From Polynucleobacter meluiroseus (lineage in GTDB: Bacteria; Pseudomonadota; Gammaproteobacteria; Burkholderiales; Burkholderiaceae): a stretch of 10,334 nt of DNA. The notes beneath the pieces were generated by a model. The model saw only the letters and a list, made by a program, of their open reading frames with translations. It made no database searches and had not been told where the DNA came from. Location of the stretch: NCBI GenBank assembly GCA_943329505.2, contig CALQED020000025.1, positions 1 through 10,334 of the forward strand, in the 5' to 3' direction. The position numbers and the translations under genes are program-made. Positions 1 to 6,859 of the stretch are shown one piece after another. The stretch's first letter is position 1; each line of letters starts with the position of its first letter.

Positions 1-333
1 ACATTGGTGGGCTGGCAGGTTTATGGTGTAGTGGGCGCAATCGTAGCCTCTATAGCAGTATGCTGGCCATCTTGCGTGATGGTGTTTTATCTTGAGCGGT
101 ATATCACGAGCATTAAAGATCCAGAGAAAAAGCAGATCATTCAGTATGCAGCAGCAGCCTTAGCAATCGGCCTGGTCTTAACCTCATCTTGGAAGCTATC
201 CGTTGGCTTTAATAACCATTGGACAGCAATTATGCTGACTATCGCAGTACTGATCATTACACAGCTATCTAAAATTCATCCGCTTTACCTCATTGCATTA
301 GGTGCACTACTTGGCGGAGTGGGTCTAATTTAA
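1..333 (+). CDS. chrA: Chromate transporter (ChrA/CHR family), C-terminal part, 5'-truncated
   Basis: The window opens inside this gene; the frame is open from base 1 and 110 codons remain before TAA at 331-333. An in-frame TTG at 4-6 is not convincing as the true start, because the protein begins there in the middle of a conserved CHR-family segment ([10 protein letters not shown], then [13 protein letters not shown]). The fragment has about four hydrophobic spans separated by short charged loops (for example [11 protein letters not shown]), as expected for the end of one CHR domain. ChrA proteins are inner-membrane transporters that expel chromate and give chromate resistance; some paralogues may carry other oxyanions. 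Whether this is the long two-domain form or a short half-size form cannot be seen. The gene ends head-on against tctA, with the two stop codons sharing a TTAA at 330-333, so there is no room for a separate terminator. Confidence 0.82.
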   Translation, partial: TLVGWQVYGVVGAIVASIAVCWPSCVMVFYLERYITSIKDPEKKQIIQYAAAALAIGLVLTSSWKLSVGFNNHWTAIMLTIAVLIITQLSKIHPLYLIALGALLGGVGLI

Positions 334-1829
334 GCTATTGTTTTGCGAGATCTGATGAATCGTAAAACATTCGGGATGACTAACAAAGCGATGGCAATTG
401 CCATCAAGGTGCCAGAAATTGGGCGTGTAAAGAATGTTCCCCAGTTACCCTGACTAATAGTCAAAGCTTGACGCATGGATTGCTCAGCCATAGGACCTAA
501 GATGAGACCAATAATCATGGGTGCCGCTGGAAAATCAAAGCGCCGCATTCCAAAACCCAAGAACCCAAAGAAAAATAAAAGGCCGACATCAAATACCGAG
601 TTGGATGAGCCGTATACGCCTGCCACCGATATCACCACAATGCCAGCATAGAGCCATTGCGGCGGAATTTTTAACAGCTTTACCCATAAACCTACTAAGG
701 GAAGATTTAATACCAACAAAATCACATTGCCGATATACAAGCTAGCAATCAATGTCCATACCAAACCACTTTGTTGAGTAAACAGTGTAGGCCCAACCTG
801 AATGCCATAAGACTCGAAGGCAGATAAGATAATTGCCGCAGTTGCAGAGGTTGGAATTCCGAGGGTGAGCAAAGGCATCAGCACACCAGCAGCAGATGCG
901 TTATTAGCGGCCTCAGGACCCGCCACCCCTTCAATTGCGCCGTGACCAAATTCTTCTGGTTTTTTGGAAAGCTTCTTCTCGGCAAAATAAGAAAGTAAGG
1001 TGGGCAACTCTGCACCACCTGCTGGCATTGCACCAATTGGGAAGCCTAACAAACTACCTCTGATCCACGCTTTCCAGGATCTAGAAAAATCCTCCCTCGA
1101 AAGCCAAAGGCTGCCTGAGACTGCCAGGACTTCAGTCTTCTTATTTTCTTTTCCTTGCCAAGCTAAATATAAAGCCTCACCAATGGCAAACAATCCAACA
1201 GCAACAATAGTAACTTCAATCCCATCCAAAAATTCTGGCTGCCCAAAAGTAAATCGAGGTTGACCTGTTTGTAAGTCAATCCCAATTAAGCCAAATAAAA
1301 GTCCCGCTACCAAGCTAATCAAACCACGTAGGGCTGAGCTTCCTAAAACCGCAGAAACGGTTACTAAGGCAAGCATCATCAAACTAAAATACTCGGCAGG
1401 CCCAAAGGCGAGAGCTGCATCAACTACCCAGGGGGCAAAAAATGTCAGTGCAATCGTACCAATCGTTCCAGCAACAAAACTACCAATCGCAGCGGTAGCG
1501 AGTGCTGGACCAGCTCTTCCGCGGCGCGCCATTTTATTGCCCTCAAGCGACGTCACAATCGTTGCGGATTCACCAGGGGTGTTTAAAAGAATAGAGGTAG
1601 TAGATCCTCCATACATAGCACCATAGTAGATACCGGCAAACAAAACAAAAATGGCGGTAGCGGGAACTTTAAAAGTTAAAGGTAGTAATAGCGCAATAGT
1701 GAGTGCAGGTCCAATACCTGGCAGAACTCCAACCAAGGTGCCAACTAAGCAACCCAAAAATCCATACATCAAAGTCATCGGCTGCAAGGCGACAGAAAAA
1801 CCTTGCATGAGAGAGTCAAATGAGCTCAT
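330..1829 (-). CDS. tctA: Tripartite tricarboxylate transporter, large permease subunit TctA
   Basis: A 499-residue polytopic membrane protein of normal TctA length. It is the main transmembrane subunit of a TTT-type secondary importer that takes carboxylates from the periplasmic receptor TctC, presumably by ion symport. The family signatures are clear: GVLPGIGP at residues 34-41, [11 protein letters not shown] and LLNTPGE at about 69-87, and the second-half counterparts GAMPAGGAE at 266-274, [12 protein letters not shown] at 300-311 and TLGIPTSAT at 322-330, consistent with two repeated halves. In the second half the usual PGxG-like element reads PAGGAE. It starts 12 bp after the tctB stop. 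An AAGAAGG sequence sits only about 2 nt before ATG, unusually close, so translation may be helped by coupling to tctB. Substrate cannot be deduced: citrate and related tricarboxylates are known for the founding member, but homologues carry varied carboxylates. Confidence 0.95.
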   Translation of the reverse strand: MSSFDSLMQGFSVALQPMTLMYGFLGCLVGTLVGVLPGIGPALTIALLLPLTFKVPATAIFVLFAGIYYGAMYGGSTTSILLNTPGESATIVTSLEGNKMARRGRAGPALATAAIGSFVAGTIGTIALTFFAPWVVDAALAFGPAEYFSLMMLALVTVSAVLGSSALRGLISLVAGLLFGLIGIDLQTGQPRFTFGQPEFLDGIEVTIVAVGLFAIGEALYLAWQGKENKKTEVLAVSGSLWLSREDFSRSWKAWIRGSLLGFPIGAMPAGGAELPTLLSYFAEKKLSKKPEEFGHGAIEGVAGPEAANNASAAGVLMPLLTLGIPTSATAAIILSAFESYGIQVGPTLFTQQSGLVWTLIASLYIGNVILLVLNLPLVGLWVKLLKIPPQWLYAGIVVISVAGVYGSSNSVFDVGLLFFFGFLGFGMRRFDFPAAPMIIGLILGPMAEQSMRQALTISQGNWGTFFTRPISGTLMAIAIALLVIPNVLRFIRSRKTIA

Positions 1830-1841
1830 AGCCTTCTTTAC

Positions 1842-2306
1842 TTAAAAACTAAAATTGATGAGTGGGCCTAAATCAACCCCAAGCAGCGCAGAGAACAGAG
1901 TCCAAAACGCGCCAGCAATCACCAAAACCATCAAGATCGTTTTGATATTGAACTTGGCATCAAAGGCCATAGATACACCTAGACCACAAAGTGTCGCAGG
2001 AATCAGAAAACCAATGAGTTTAGCCAGAAAAATAAAAGCTAGGCCGCCGCCTAGAAGGTACATTACCCTCCTTGATCCACCAGGCAAGGGGCGCTCATCA
2101 TCATGATGAATGCAATCAGGAGCCTTGCTACTAATGGTGGTGAGTAAGTAAAACACTCCCAATAGTGAAAGCAAGGCAACCAAAATGGATGGGGCTAGTA
2201 CAGGGCCCACCTCAGAATACATGGTGGACTCTGGGATGCTAAAGACCTGCCAAATCGCTACCCCACAAAATACCAGCAGAAAGCTAGCGACTAAACGAGT
2301 GCTCAT
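1842..2306 (-). CDS. tctB: Tripartite tricarboxylate transporter, small permease subunit TctB
   Basis: A 154-residue membrane protein matching the size and pattern of the poorly conserved TctB subunit. Hydrophobic spans fall at about residues 6-23, 38-57, 82-113 (probably two close spans) and 122-144, with a polar cytoplasmic-type loop (HHDDERPLPGGSRR) at about 67-80. Identification rests mainly on size, topology and position between tctC and tctA; sequence motifs are weak in this family. Its ATG overlaps the tctC stop as ATGA (2306-2303), a classic translational-coupling arrangement, so the receptor and small subunit are made from one message. Role by family: helper membrane subunit required with TctA for receptor-dependent uptake. 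Confidence 0.9.
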   Translation of the reverse strand: MSTRLVASFLLVFCGVAIWQVFSIPESTMYSEVGPVLAPSILVALLSLLGVFYLLTTISSKAPDCIHHDDERPLPGGSRRVMYLLGGGLAFIFLAKLIGFLIPATLCGLGVSMAFDAKFNIKTILMVLVIAGAFWTLFSALLGVDLGPLINFSF

Positions 2307-3283
2307 GCAAGACCTAGTTCTTTGAGAACAGTCTCTGTTTCAGCGATGTATTTTTTCAATTGGGCATCAAACGCTGGGCCAGCAAGAAACGCGTCAGTCC
2401 ACTTTCTTTTTTCTAAAGTCTCTACCCAGCCTTTAGTGTCATGCATCTTGGTCGCCAACTCCACCAAGGCACTCTTCTGAGCTGCATTGATTCCAGGTGC
2501 GCCAAAAATACCACGCCAATTTGCTGCAGTAACGTTCACTCCAAGTTCCTTAAGTGTTGGAACATCAACACCTGGAATACGTTTAGTTCCTGATACGGCA
2601 ATTGCCCTCATTTTTCCAGCTTTAATTTGCTCAGCAAACTCTGAATACCCTGAAATTCCAGCAACTACTTGTCCACCCAGGATTGCGGCATTTGCAGGAC
2701 CACCTCCAGCGAAAGCAACATAAGCAGCATCACGCGGAGTCTTTCCTAGTGCTTTAATCACTAAACCTAGGAGCTGATGATCTGTACCACCAGCACTACC
2801 ACCGGCTACGGAAACTGCTTTTGGATTGGCCTTGATGGCCTCTTCAAATTCTTTCCAGGTTTTAATCTTGCCTTCAGTTGGCACAACAATAATTCCTGCC
2901 TCTTCAGTTAAGCAAGCAATTGGTGTGACATCAGACATAGTGACTGGGCTTTTATTAGTAATCGCAGCTCCTACCATCACCGAACCGCCGACCATCAGGG
3001 CATTAGATTGGCCTTTACGCTGATTCACAAAACGAGGTAAGCCCACCATACCACCAGCTCCGCCCACATTCTCAAACTGGAATGAGCCTACTAGACCAGC
3101 ATCTTTAGCTGCCATCTCAATCGCTCTGCCAGTACTATCCCAGCCACCACCCGGGGCAGCAGGAATAAACATATTGATAGATTCAAACAAAGGCTTGCTT
3201 TGTGCAAATACATAAGAAGGAACACTATTTACCAGAGTAAAAGCGGAACCATATGTCAAAAAGTCTCTACGAGTTGTCTTCAT
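2303..3283 (-). CDS. tctC: TTT periplasmic solute receptor TctC (Bug family), with Tat-like signal
   Basis: A 326-residue periplasmic binding protein of usual Bug/TctC length. The N-terminus TTRRDFLTYG (residues 3-12) has a twin-arginine pattern (RRxFL), followed by a moderately hydrophobic stretch and a likely cleavage after VFA (residue 27). The mature part starts with the family loop IPAAPGGGWDSTGR (40-53), which contacts the ligand carboxylate in known structures, and continues with GGSAGGTDH (161-169) and the NWRGIFGAPG segment near 255-264. Start choice: the ATG gives an intact signal peptide and has AAGGA 6 nt upstream (3290-3294). It is the first gene of tctCBA; the 91-bp gap to crcB holds a possible promoter. 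No TctDE-type two-component regulator lies in the window. The ligand is unknown; a carboxylate is the family expectation. Confidence 0.94.
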   Translation of the reverse strand: MKTTRRDFLTYGSAFTLVNSVPSYVFAQSKPLFESINMFIPAAPGGGWDSTGRAIEMAAKDAGLVGSFQFENVGGAGGMVGLPRFVNQRKGQSNALMVGGSVMVGAAITNKSPVTMSDVTPIACLTEEAGIIVVPTEGKIKTWKEFEEAIKANPKAVSVAGGSAGGTDHQLLGLVIKALGKTPRDAAYVAFAGGGPANAAILGGQVVAGISGYSEFAEQIKAGKMRAIAVSGTKRIPGVDVPTLKELGVNVTAANWRGIFGAPGINAAQKSALVELATKMHDTKGWVETLEKRKWTDAFLAGPAFDAQLKKYIAETETVLKELGLA

Positions 3284-3343
3284 TTTCTATCCTTATTTTT
3301 AATCTTGCACTGTATTACAAAGCCCTGCATAAGCTATCACGCA

Positions 3344-3373
3344 ACTATACCTAAATTTAACAAAGAAATTGAA
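3344..3373 (-). promoter_or_regulatory. Candidate promoter of tctCBA
   Basis: On the minus strand TATAGT (3349-3344, 5 of 6 to the -10 consensus) is preceded by 18 bp and then TTCAAT (3373-3368, a weak -35 match). This would place transcription start about 50 nt before the tctC ATG. It is the only gap (91 bp) between crcB and tctC, and no terminator-like hairpin was seen in it, so read-through from crcB is also possible. Hexamer matching by eye only. Confidence 0.3.
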
Positions 3374-3374
3374 C

Positions 3375-3752
3375 TTAACGAAAAGTCTGAAATGTCCAAA
3401 TTCCAAGGAAAGTCAGCACCAAAGACCCAACTAAATGCAAAAGTGCGGTACCAATCGCCCATCCAAATTCTCCGCGCTGCATGAATATGACTACTTCAGC
3501 AGAGAAACTGGAGAAGGTAGTTAAGCCACCTAAAAACCCGGTGATTACTAATAGTTTCCATTCAGGAGAAAGATTCGGATTGCTGCCAAAGAAAGCTAAG
3601 GCAAGGCCAACAAGATAGCCGCCCACCATATTGGAAATGAGCGTACCTAAAGGAATGACAGAAGCTGCGCTTGCGGTCAGAATATTAAAACCTGCCCTTA
3701 TTAAAGCTCCAAGGCCGGCACCAAAGAAAATTGCGAGAATAGAAAGCCACAT
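3375..3752 (-). CDS. crcB: Fluoride channel CrcB/FluC
   Basis: A 125-residue, four-span membrane protein, the usual FluC length. Diagnostic motifs are [13 protein letters not shown] (11-23), [14 protein letters not shown] (36-49, with the pore-lining Asn at 41) and the [10 protein letters not shown] signature (75-84). This last stretch holds the central sodium site region and the Phe-box residues F80 and F83 that line the fluoride path. FluC works as an antiparallel dimer in the inner membrane and lets fluoride leave the cell. One gene is present, fitting homodimer formation, though a second copy elsewhere is not excluded. It starts 10 bp after the dioxygenase stop and lacks a good Shine-Dalgarno sequence (only an A-rich AAAGAAAAAA stretch), so it is probably read as part of that operon. 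I saw no fluoride riboswitch upstream. Confidence 0.94.
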   Translation of the reverse strand: MWLSILAIFFGAGLGALIRAGFNILTASAASVIPLGTLISNMVGGYLVGLALAFFGSNPNLSPEWKLLVITGFLGGLTTFSSFSAEVVIFMQRGEFGWAIGTALLHLVGSLVLTFLGIWTFQTFR

Positions 3753-3762
3753 AATTTTTTCT

Positions 3763-4542
3763 TTACTGAATTGTGAAACCCAGCATGCTGATTGAGCTCA
3801 TTTCAATACCATCAATAAAAACCTTGGCATGCTCACCTTCTTGCTGCAAAGCTAAAGTATATAAAGCAGGCCAATAGTGCTCTGCAGTTGGAATGGATAG
3901 GTGAGCAGGGTCGCCATACTTTTCCCACTCAATCAGTAACTCATGGTGATCCGCACGCATTTTAGAGATAAAAAAATCATTAAACTGTTTTGCCCATGGA
4001 TAAGGCTGCGCATCAGCCTGCCAATCCATTGTTCGTAAGTTATGCACCACATTGCCACTAGACAGAATCAAAATATTTTCATCCCGCAAGGGGATTAACT
4101 GTTTTGCCAACTCATAATGCTGTCTCGCCGTTCTGGAGCCATCTAGGCTTAACTGCACGACAGGTACATCCGCATTGGGATAGAGATACTTCAGAACAGA
4201 CCAAGCACCGTGATCAATTCCCCACTCATTCTCTTCAAGCACAACTGGAACATTTAATAACTCTTCAATGCGATCAGCTAAAGCGGGACTGCCTAACGCT
4301 GGATATTGAATATCAAAGAGGGCTGGCGGGAACCCGCCGAAGTCATGAATGGTTTTGGGTTTAGTCATTGCTGTAACCCAAGTACCACGAGTTACCCAAT
4401 GCGCCGAGATGACCAAAATAGCATCAGGGCGTTTGAGTGATTTTCCTAGTGTGGCCCATGCTGCTGTAAAACGATTTGGCTGCAGGGCATACATCGGACT
4501 GCCATGGCCAGCAAATACAGCAGGTTGGCGATGGCTAGTCAT
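3763..4542 (-). CDS. DODA/YgiD-type extradiol ring-cleavage dioxygenase (LigB superfamily)
   Basis: A 259-residue cytosolic enzyme of usual family length. Conserved blocks are AGHGSPM (H13), ISAHWV (H48), [13 protein letters not shown] (H111), [10 protein letters not shown] (H167) and the C-terminal PTAEHYWP (H222). By comparison with E. coli YgiD and plant DODA, H13, H48 and H167 are the expected metal (zinc or non-haem iron) ligands, and H111 and H222 are active-site histidines. Characterised members open the ring of L-DOPA or other catechols by extradiol cleavage; the natural substrate of most bacterial members is unknown, so none is assigned here. The start follows the 45-residue ORF stop by 9 bp and crcB follows by 10 bp, so it is the middle of a three-gene run. 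The spacing implies co-transcription, not a known shared pathway with fluoride export. Confidence 0.92.
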   Translation of the reverse strand: MTSHRQPAVFAGHGSPMYALQPNRFTAAWATLGKSLKRPDAILVISAHWVTRGTWVTAMTKPKTIHDFGGFPPALFDIQYPALGSPALADRIEELLNVPVVLEENEWGIDHGAWSVLKYLYPNADVPVVQLSLDGSRTARQHYELAKQLIPLRDENILILSSGNVVHNLRTMDWQADAQPYPWAKQFNDFFISKMRADHHELLIEWEKYGDPAHLSIPTAEHYWPALYTLALQQEGEHAKVFIDGIEMSSISMLGFTIQ

Positions 4543-4551
4543 GAAGACTAA

Positions 4552-4689
4552 TTAGCCGAATACGTAACCAGTATGGGCAGCTACTAATGCAAACAAAATC
4601 GCCAAACTCGTTGCAACAGCCAACATTACAGTCAAAGTAATGATCTTTTTGTTCACTGCCGCTTTGGATTCGTTATGCCATTCGTTCAT
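4552..4689 (-). CDS. Small single-span membrane protein, 45 aa, function unknown
   Basis: Found by direct reading. ATG at 4689-4687 is preceded by a good Shine-Dalgarno AGAGGA (4701-4696) with 6-nt spacing, and the frame closes with TAA at 4554-4552. The product starts with a polar, lysine-containing N-terminus (MNEWHNESKAAVNKK), continues with an uninterrupted hydrophobic stretch at residues 16-38, and ends AAHTGYVFG. The positive residues before the span suggest N-in, C-out insertion in the inner membrane. It lies 9 bp before the dioxygenase gene and is probably the first or second gene of that operon. A possible -10 element GATAAT (4731-4726) lies about 40 nt upstream without a convincing -35. 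I do not recognise a family. It resembles small respiratory or accessory subunits only in size and topology, which is not enough to name it. Confidence 0.72.
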   Translation of the reverse strand: MNEWHNESKAAVNKKIITLTVMLAVATSLAILFALVAAHTGYVFG

Positions 4690-4733
4690 GCTACATCCTC
4701 TATAAACACATTAATCGTGAACGCAATTATCCA

Positions 4734-4901
4734 CTATCGACCGCGGCCGGCCTTACGCATCATGCCTTTTCCACCCCCAAAGCCAGCCTGAGGCCTGCCA
4801 GCAGGGCCAGATGGGCCTTTTGGGGCGGGTGGACGGGCAGCAGGCTTGGCTACAACAGGCTTAGCTGGGTTTTTTGGGTCAGATTTTTTATCATCAGTCA
4901 C
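4734..4901 (-). CDS. Small basic Pro/Gly/Ala-rich protein, 55 aa, GTG start
   Basis: Found by direct reading. GTG at 4901-4899 has a strong Shine-Dalgarno AGGAG (4912-4908) at 6-nt spacing; the frame ends with TAG at 4736-4734. The nearest ATG, 4 nt inside, is out of frame, so GTG is the only good start. The protein is fully hydrophilic. It has a charged N-terminus (MTDDKKSDPKNPAKP), a middle rich in Pro, Ala and Lys with PKGPSGPAGRP at about 27-37, and a Gly/Arg/Lys tail (FGGGKGMMRKAGRGR). Such composition implies an intrinsically disordered, cationic chain, possibly binding nucleic acid or ribosomes; that is inference only. It sits back to back with the M50 protease gene, with 28 bp between start codons, and 44 bp before the 45-residue ORF on the same strand. 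The local DNA is noticeably GC-richer than its neighbours, as Pro/Gly/Ala/Arg codons require. Family not recognised. Confidence 0.68.
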   Translation of the reverse strand: MTDDKKSDPKNPAKPVVAKPAARPPAPKGPSGPAGRPQAGFGGGKGMMRKAGRGR

Positions 4902-4929
4902 TTTGGGCTCCTATAGATATCATATTGCC

Positions 4930-5592
4930 ATGATTACTGACTATTCTATCCAAGCCGTCGCCATTAATGCGATTCCCTTGATTTTTGCCATCACCATTCA
5001 TGAGGCGGCCCACGGCTATGCAGCCCGAAAATTTGGGGACAACACCGCTTATATGCTGGGTAGGGTGACTCTGAATCCCGTTAAACATATTGATCCAGTC
5101 GGCACAATCTTGATCCCGCTACTGCTCATTTTGACTGGCTCCCCTTTTTTAGTCGGCTATGCCAAGCCAGTACCAGTTAATTTTGGGCGCCTCAGAAACC
5201 CTCGAATTGACTCGATTTGGGTTGCCCTAGCTGGGCCTGGCTCAAACTTCTTTCAAGCCTTGATTTGGGCTATTTTCCTGATCCTGCTATTGGGTTTTGG
5301 CATTGATGAAAAGTTTTTAATCTCTATGTCTCAAGCTGGCATTCTGTGGAATCTGGGGCTGCTTGTTTTTAACCTCTTTCCACTGCCACCACTAGATGGG
5401 GGGCGCATTCTTTCCAGCCTACTTCCAGCGCGGCAGTCTATTGCTTTGGGGAAATTAGAGCCTTGGGGATTTTTTATTGTTCTAGGCCTAGTTTTTACAG
5501 GAATCATTGGAAGCCTATGGATGGAGCCCTTGATGGCCTTTTTCAAGTCAATCATTTATTGGCTAACAGTCCCTTTGCAAATACTTTTTTAA
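4930..5592 (+). CDS. M50-family site-2-type membrane metalloprotease (PDZ-less)
   Basis: A 220-residue polytopic protein. The zinc-binding HExxH is HEAAHG at residues 24-29, inside the first membrane span. The third ligand comes from NLFPLPPLDGGRI (148-160, Asp156), the NxxPxxxLDG signature. GYAKPVPVNFGRL (76-88) and AGPGSNF (101-107) are also typical. There is no PDZ domain, so this is the short S2P branch, not RseP. These proteases cut membrane-embedded substrates; targets of this branch are mostly unknown. Start choice: ATG at 4930 places HExxH about 24 residues in, as usual; the open frame extends upstream only through TTG codons that would run into the divergent 55-residue gene. No Shine-Dalgarno is seen before the ATG. 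TATAGA at 4912-4917 could be a -10, giving a very short or absent leader. Confidence 0.92.
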   Translation: MITDYSIQAVAINAIPLIFAITIHEAAHGYAARKFGDNTAYMLGRVTLNPVKHIDPVGTILIPLLLILTGSPFLVGYAKPVPVNFGRLRNPRIDSIWVALAGPGSNFFQALIWAIFLILLLGFGIDEKFLISMSQAGILWNLGLLVFNLFPLPPLDGGRILSSLLPARQSIALGKLEPWGFFIVLGLVFTGIIGSLWMEPLMAFFKSIIYWLTVPLQILF

Positions 5593-5678
5593 TCGGTATC
5601 AGCAGATTTAAATCACCTAGGGTATGCTCATTCCATAGCCTGCGTTATCTATTCATCAATATACCTAAAGAGGTCACC

Positions 5679-6131
5679 ATGAAACTACAAAAAATAATTC
5701 TTGTGAGTACTGCGGCTGTTCTAGCCATTGGTGCTGGCGCAGCACTAGCGCAATTCCAAAAACCAGAGGATGCAATTAAGTATCGCCAAAGCGCCTTTAC
5801 TGTGATGGCAAATTCTTTTGGGAAAATTGGTGCGGTTGTCAAAGGTGAAGCACCATACAACAAAGATGAGGTCGCAAAGAATGCGGCTGTCGTAGCCATG
5901 CTCTCAACATTACCGTGGCAAGCATTTGGACCCGGTACTGAGGGCGGTAAAGCACAACCTCTCATTTGGTCTGATGGTGCTAAATTCAAAGCGGCTTCTG
6001 AAAAAATGCAATTAGCCGTAGCTGATCTAAATAAAGCAGCCCAATCAGGCGATCAAGAAAGTATCAAGAAAGCCTTCGGCATCGCTAGCACAAGCTGCAA
6101 AAACTGCCATGATGATTTCAAAAAGAAATAA
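5679..6131 (+). CDS. Periplasmic cytochrome c'
   Basis: A 150-residue class II c-type cytochrome. The N-terminus is a Sec signal peptide (MKLQKI, then a hydrophobic stretch to AALA, cleavage before Q25). The mature chain of about 126 residues has the four-helix-bundle pattern, with KYRQSAFTVM near the start and the haem-binding CKNCH (C140, C143, H144) almost at the C-terminus, which is diagnostic for cytochrome c'. ATG at 5679 is chosen over the longer open frame beginning at 5463 because it is followed by the signal peptide and preceded by AAGAGGT (5668-5674) at about 4-5 nt. Cytochromes c' bind NO, CO and sometimes O2 at a five-coordinate haem and are linked to nitrosative-stress defence; some accept electrons. 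The 86-bp upstream gap may hold its promoter. It ends one base from the convergent b561 gene. Confidence 0.94.
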   Translation: MKLQKIILVSTAAVLAIGAGAALAQFQKPEDAIKYRQSAFTVMANSFGKIGAVVKGEAPYNKDEVAKNAAVVAMLSTLPWQAFGPGTEGGKAQPLIWSDGAKFKAASEKMQLAVADLNKAAQSGDQESIKKAFGIASTSCKNCHDDFKKK

Positions 6132-6132
6132 T

Positions 6133-6813
6133 CTATTTAGTAATCCAGTAGCCAACTAGGACAGCAATAACACTGAGAATGACTAACGCTAGAGTGCGTT
6201 GTACGCCTCCATCATTGGAGGGTTGACCCAAGTCAGCAGGCGAATATTTTGCTTCCTCACTTGGGTCGATTTCTTTATCACCACTAAACATTGGTCTGAT
6301 TAAATCTTCGCCCTTGAATTTTTTGTAATACCAGATCGCTGCAATATGAATCGTCAAGAGGGTGTAAATCACCACTTGATTACCTTCATGAATCTCAGAT
6401 AAAAAAGAGACAACTGCATTGGGCACATATTTCGATAATGGCCCCTGGAATGCAATTTCATCATCTACAAATAAGCCGGTCAATACTTGAATGCTTAACA
6501 CCAGAAGCAAGGCAAAAACAGAAAGTGCTCCCACTGGGTTATGCCCTAAAAAGCGCGGAGAACTTCCTTGAAGGTATGCCATGATGGCTGCACGCTGTGG
6601 AAAGAAAGTAGCAAACCGAGCATGTCGAGAACCTACAAAACCCCAAATGATTCTGAAAATCAATAGGATTAAGACGCCGTAACCAAAATAAGCATGCCAT
6701 TCAATCGCAATCCCATCTAGATTTGCACTGATGAGGCTGCCAGCAACACACAGTACCAGTAGCCAATGGAATAGGCGAATCGGCAAATCCCAAACACGGA
6801 TGGTTTTTTTCAT
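6133..6813 (-). CDS. Cytochrome b561-family membrane protein
   Basis: A 226-residue integral membrane b-type cytochrome. The opening VWDLPIRLFHW (7-17, H16) and WHAYFGYGVLILL (39-51, H40), followed by RIIWGFVGSRHARF (54-67), are hallmarks of the bacterial b561/Ni-hydrogenase cytochrome b-like family. Later histidines EIHEG (H142) and TIHIAAIWYY (H156) complete candidates for two haem pairs. Four spans are followed by a charged linker (about 163-205) and an extra C-terminal span (208-224). Members move electrons between the quinone pool and periplasmic c-type cytochromes or similar acceptors; its tail-to-tail placement with cytochrome c' makes that protein a likely partner (inference). The start is 43 bp from the divergent MFS gene and has no strong Shine-Dalgarno. 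Stop is TAG at 6135-6133. Confidence 0.92.
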   Translation of the reverse strand: MKKTIRVWDLPIRLFHWLLVLCVAGSLISANLDGIAIEWHAYFGYGVLILLIFRIIWGFVGSRHARFATFFPQRAAIMAYLQGSSPRFLGHNPVGALSVFALLLVLSIQVLTGLFVDDEIAFQGPLSKYVPNAVVSFLSEIHEGNQVVIYTLLTIHIAAIWYYKKFKGEDLIRPMFSGDKEIDPSEEAKYSPADLGQPSNDGGVQRTLALVILSVIAVLVGYWITK

Positions 6814-6841
6814 AGCATCAAGGATAAAGCAGAAATTCCCT

Positions 6842-6859
6842 TAAAATCAGTAAAACATG
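6842..6859 (+). promoter_or_regulatory. Candidate -10 element and near-leaderless start of the MFS gene
   Basis: TAAAAT (6842-6847, 5 of 6 to the consensus -10) lies 9 nt before the ATG at 6857, so transcription would begin within a few bases of the start codon. No purine-rich Shine-Dalgarno occurs in the 43-bp gap on this strand, and no clear -35 was seen. Either the message is leaderless or nearly so, or the true promoter lies within the b561 gene. Confidence 0.3.

Noticed and set aside
1000..1263. Plus-strand open frames opposite tctA (also 521-745 and 1651-1845)
   Set aside because: Antisense shadows of the tctA coding sequence; low-complexity translations and no family resemblance.
3200..3484. 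94-codon plus-strand open frame across the tctC-crcB gap
   Set aside because: Covers the 5' end of tctC, the gap and the 3' end of crcB on the opposite strand; no ribosome site or protein features.
4741..4752. GC palindromes CCGCGG and GGCCGGCC
   Set aside because: They fall in Gly/Arg codons of the 55-aa gene and are explained by its composition.
4734..4901. Toxin-antitoxin pair made of the 55-aa and 45-aa proteins
   Set aside because: Two small genes sit near each other, but neither resembles a known toxin or antitoxin and the spacing (44 bp) is not tight.
4846..4929. N-terminal extension of the M50 protease from a TTG at 4846
   Set aside because: It has no Shine-Dalgarno, overlaps the divergent 55-aa gene, and would push HExxH far from the usual position; ATG 4930 is better.
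5463..5678. N-terminal extension of cytochrome c' from 5463
   Set aside because: It overlaps the end of the protease gene in another frame and would bury the signal peptide; ATG 5679 has a ribosome site and is followed by the signal peptide.
5645..5989. 114-codon minus-strand open frame opposite cytochrome c'
   Set aside because: Antisense shadow of a well-supported gene, with no recognisable protein features.
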